Assembly: GCA_028281165.1 (NCBI GenBank)
Contig: JANQKI010000266.1
Location: 1-64,000 of the forward strand
Reading direction: 5' to 3'
DNA from: Opitutaceae bacterium
Lineage (GTDB): Bacteria > Verrucomicrobiota > Verrucomicrobiia > Opitutales > Opitutaceae
Length of the DNA: 64,000 nucleotides
In this document: positions 61,588-64,000 of the stretch, in pieces
Layout: every line of letters starts with the position of its first letter
How positions within the stretch are numbered: the first letter of the stretch is position 1
The notes under the pieces: model-generated
Told to the model about the DNA's origin: nothing
What the model saw: only the letters and a program-made list of their open reading frames with translations
Database searches by the model: none
Translations under genes and position numbers: made by a program

Positions 61588-63384
61588 TTATTGGATATCC
61601 AAGCGGTAGGGAAGAATTGCATACACACCCTTAGGATCATTGAAAGTAGTCGCCAGACTCTCGACTTCCTCAAAGACTGATTGAACCGTATCGACCAGAA
61701 CGTTGCTTTGACCAATCATGGTGTTTTGCGAGAGATTTTTGATAAGCTCATCAAAAAAGTCTTTCGGTTTTGGAAAATCTCTAACGGCGGGATCAGAACC
61801 CAAATCAGCCAATTCTCCGGCATGGGCAATAGCGGCTTCAAGCCCGCCAATCTCGTCCACCAAACCGACTTCCAGAGCATCTTCTCCCGACCAAACTCGA
61901 CCTCCGGCGATCTCAGCGACTTCCTCGATAGGCAAGTTTCGACCTTCGGCTACTTTGGCGAGGAAATCCTCATAAATGTGATCAATCTCATCCTGGATGA
62001 TTTCCATTTCCTCCTCAGTCTTCGGGCGAGCTACGCTCATGAAATCGGCGAATTTAGCCGTTTTCACCGTGTCAAACGTGAAACCATGGTTGTTGGCGAT
62101 CTCCTGAAAATTCATAAACAAACCGATCACTCCAATTGACCCTGTAATCGTATTCGGTTCAGCGAAAATCTTGTCGGCGTAAGTTGAAATCCAATATCCG
62201 CCAGAGGCCGCAACAGTTCCCATTGAAACGACAACCGGAACATCTTCCTTCGCTAGACGAAGCTCATGCTGAATAACCTCGCTAGCAAAAGCGCTTCCTC
62301 CCGGACTATTCACACGCAGCACGATCGCCTTCACTTTGTTGTTCTCGCGCAATTGCCGGATTTCACGAGCAATCCGGTCGCCACCAACCTGGCCTTGTTC
62401 GCCCTCGCCAACAACGATCGCCCCTTCCGCATAAACTACAGCTACGTAGCCATTCTTAGCGCTCTTGTTTGTATTGTTAGATTGGATATATTTCGCCAGA
62501 CTTGTCGCCTTGAATTTCGACTTTTCCGACTCTTCACCTGTAATTTCCTTGAGCTCTTCGATAATTTCTTCCGCGAAAGCCAATTTATCAACGATGCCAA
62601 TCTCCAACGCATCGTCGGCAGATAGTAATCCTCGAGTGTCGAGGATTTCTTGGAATTCTTCAGAGGTAATTTCAGCCTTGCCCGCAACCGCGGCAACATA
62701 CTCGTCCCACAAATCGAAGATCAAAGCCTCCGTTTGCTCGCGGGCAGGTTCGCTCATTTTTTTCAATACAAAGGATTCAGCAGCCGACTTGTATTCACCA
62801 GCCTTGGTCACTTGAACGCCAATTCCATACTTTTCGAAAAAGCCGGCTAGAAACATGGGTTGGGAAGCGAATCCCGAGCTGAGCAACATGCCCTCCGGGT
62901 TCATGTAAATCCTATCCGCTGCCGAAGCCACATAGAGACTGAGTGAAGAAGGATAGGTTACATGAGCGAGAGTGGGCTTACCTGATTCCTTAAAGTCTAG
63001 AATCGCCTCGCGCACTTCCTTGAGAGCAGCGAAACCGCTTCCATAACCACTTGGCTGAAATTGTCCCTTAATGTAGAGGCCTTTTATGTCCTCATCCTCA
63101 GCTGCCAAACGAATCGAGCTGAGAACATCCCGCAAAGCATACCGCTGAGGCGAATCCTGACCCAAAACCTGATTTATGACTTCCTGCTCCGACTGCGAAA
63201 CGGGCGAGTCCTGAATATTGCCGCTCATATTGAACACCAGAACGCTGTCTTCAACAACGACTGGCTTTGGCTTACTCATGGATGAAAGCGCTCCCACACC
63301 TACCACCAGTACCACAGCTCCGCCGACCACGACCACTGCCATAGCTAGCAGTGTCGCGAAAAACATCTTAAAGAATTCCTTCAT
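61588..63384 (-). CDS. sppA: Signal peptide peptidase SppA, long form
   Basis: 598 residues, the tandem 67-kDa type. One N-terminal TM helix (about 8-33) and two S49 domains are visible. The catalytic Lys is K199 in VTKAGEYKSAAESF, and the Ser is S394 in MGTVAASGGYWIS, equivalent to the E. coli pair. NSPGGSAFASEVI is the second-domain turn. It degrades cleaved signal peptides in the inner membrane. The downstream sufT is 14 bases away. Confidence 0.94.
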   Translation of the reverse strand: MKEFFKMFFATLLAMAVVVVGGAVVLVVGVGALSSMSKPKPVVVEDSVLVFNMSGNIQDSPVSQSEQEVINQVLGQDSPQRYALRDVLSSIRLAAEDEDIKGLYIKGQFQPSGYGSGFAALKEVREAILDFKESGKPTLAHVTYPSSLSLYVASAADRIYMNPEGMLLSSGFASQPMFLAGFFEKYGIGVQVTKAGEYKSAAESFVLKKMSEPAREQTEALIFDLWDEYVAAVAGKAEITSEEFQEILDTRGLLSADDALEIGIVDKLAFAEEIIEELKEITGEESEKSKFKATSLAKYIQSNNTNKSAKNGYVAVVYAEGAIVVGEGEQGQVGGDRIAREIRQLRENNKVKAIVLRVNSPGGSAFASEVIQHELRLAKEDVPVVVSMGTVAASGGYWISTYADKIFAEPNTITGSIGVIGLFMNFQEIANNHGFTFDTVKTAKFADFMSVARPKTEEEMEIIQDEIDHIYEDFLAKVAEGRNLPIEEVAEIAGGRVWSGEDALEVGLVDEIGGLEAAIAHAGELADLGSDPAVRDFPKPKDFFDELIKNLSQNTMIGQSNVLVDTVQSVFEEVESLATTFNDPKGVYAILPYRLDIQ

Positions 63385-63508
63385 ATCGAATGGTAACGTC
63401 CCATTATAGACACACTTAACTTAGGCGAGTCGCAACGAAAATAACGTCATACCAGCTTGCCCGAACGGGATGATTCTCAATTGGGTAGAAGATCGCTCGG
63501 GGCAGAGG

Positions 63509-64000
63509 TTAGCAAGATCTTCCGCCATCCGAACCAGCCGAAGCCGCCAACGGCTCGAAAGCCTCTTCGATGACACCCTTTGCTTTCGGCCAGGCAAGGA
63601 AAGCTTCAACCACCATCCATATCTCCAATGCAAGCGTAGCCACCGCTATGAAAATAAGCGGCCAATTCTTGTCATCAGCGGAAAACCAGCCCGTTTCCAT
63701 ACCTACAGCCTGAATGAACATCTGATAAAACATAGCCCAAGCCGGCATAATCAGCATGAAGATGGTGGGTAAAACAATAAACCAGACAGGAACTCGTCGC
63801 CGCCACATCCAAAAAGCGATGACGAGAAAAGCCAAGCCAGCAAGTAGCTGGTTTATCGCTCCAAACATTGGCCACAAGATCAGTCCGCCATTGCCTACAT
63901 TATCCCATGCCCAAGCCTGACCGGAGGGAGGAACAGCTGCCATGAGAAAGGCGCCCACAACAGCGAAAATAGTCGCCCCGTGCTTGTTGACCAACAAGTT
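63509..64000 (-). CDS. cstA: CstA-like carbon starvation/peptide transporter, C-terminal part
   Basis: The gene runs in from the right edge; about 163 C-terminal residues are seen. GNGGLILWPMFGAINQLLAG is the conserved CstA stretch, and there are three or four hydrophobic segments (LAFLVIAFWMWRR, IVLPTIFMLIMPAWAMFY, WPLIFIAVATLALEIWMV). CstA proteins take up pyruvate or peptides. The N-terminal two-thirds lie outside the window, so the call rests on this end alone. Confidence 0.8.
   Translation of the reverse strand, partial: NLLVNKHGATIFAVVGAFLMAAVPPSGQAWAWDNVGNGGLILWPMFGAINQLLAGLAFLVIAFWMWRRRVPVWFIVLPTIFMLIMPAWAMFYQMFIQAVGMETGWFSADDKNWPLIFIAVATLALEIWMVVEAFLAWPKAKGVIEEAFEPLAASAGSDGGRSC

Overview
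The window is one contiguous piece of a Gram-negative chromosome. It carries lipid A biosynthesis (lpxI), a LolD/LolCE-type lipoprotein exporter, a type II secretion cluster and periplasmic HtrA proteins. Alternative complex III, a sulfatase-maturase-type radical SAM enzyme, a MamK-like actin and palindromic intergenic repeats together suggest a member of the Verrucomicrobiota, probably Opitutae-like. That placement is inference from gene content, not a phylogeny. No tRNA, rRNA or CRISPR array was seen.

Layout. 1-9.7 kb: partial ndk; fatty-acid genes fabG-acpP-fabF (minus strand); a pseudouridine synthase with a small exported protein; a receiver-histidine kinase overlapping proC; an anSME-type radical SAM protein; an AcpH-like protein; a methyltransferase. 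9.8-20.9 kb: a ten-gene minus-strand respiratory operon, actABCDEF (alternative complex III, quinol to cytochrome c), then a small membrane protein and CcoN-, CcoO- and CcoP-like genes. The CcoN-like protein keeps the fold and length but has lost every haem and copper ligand. 21.1-23.8 kb: lolD, a lolC/E-type permease and a vapBC-like toxin-antitoxin pair.

23.84-34.8 kb is an AT-rich accessory block. It is bracketed by two direct copies of the last 50 codons of gspF. The copies encode identical residues but differ at 10 synonymous positions and in their stop codons. Inside are a TlpA-like thioredoxin, a secreted single-TM protein, an 8-cysteine exported protein, a MauE/DoxX-like membrane protein with a CGC motif, an O-antigen-ligase-like protein, a membrane protein with a transglutaminase-like tail, and a 1,089-residue secreted CBM9-like/esterase protein. 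A perfect 48-bp palindrome lies near the right end. The TlpA/MauE/8-Cys set is the best candidate here for an undescribed system: a MauD/MauE-style oxidative folding route for an extracellular cysteine-rich protein.

34.8-45.6 kb is a complete type II secretion operon read on the minus strand, gspG-H-I-J-K-L-M-D-(unknown)-E-F. 45.97-51.1 kb (plus strand): a basic/acidic helical protein, a MamK-like actin, a NarL-type response regulator and a PAS hybrid histidine kinase. 51.1-55.6 kb (minus): family-4-like uracil-DNA glycosylase, ribE, and a tandem of an active HtrA lipoprotein with a catalytically dead HtrA paralogue. 55.7-61 kb (plus): leuS, lpxI, a DUF151 protein and dus. 61-64 kb (minus): sufT, sppA and the 3' part of a cstA-like gene. 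Several intergenic gaps hold imperfect inverted repeats built from short ACCACAGAA/CACAAAG-type motifs, which look like a dispersed palindromic family.
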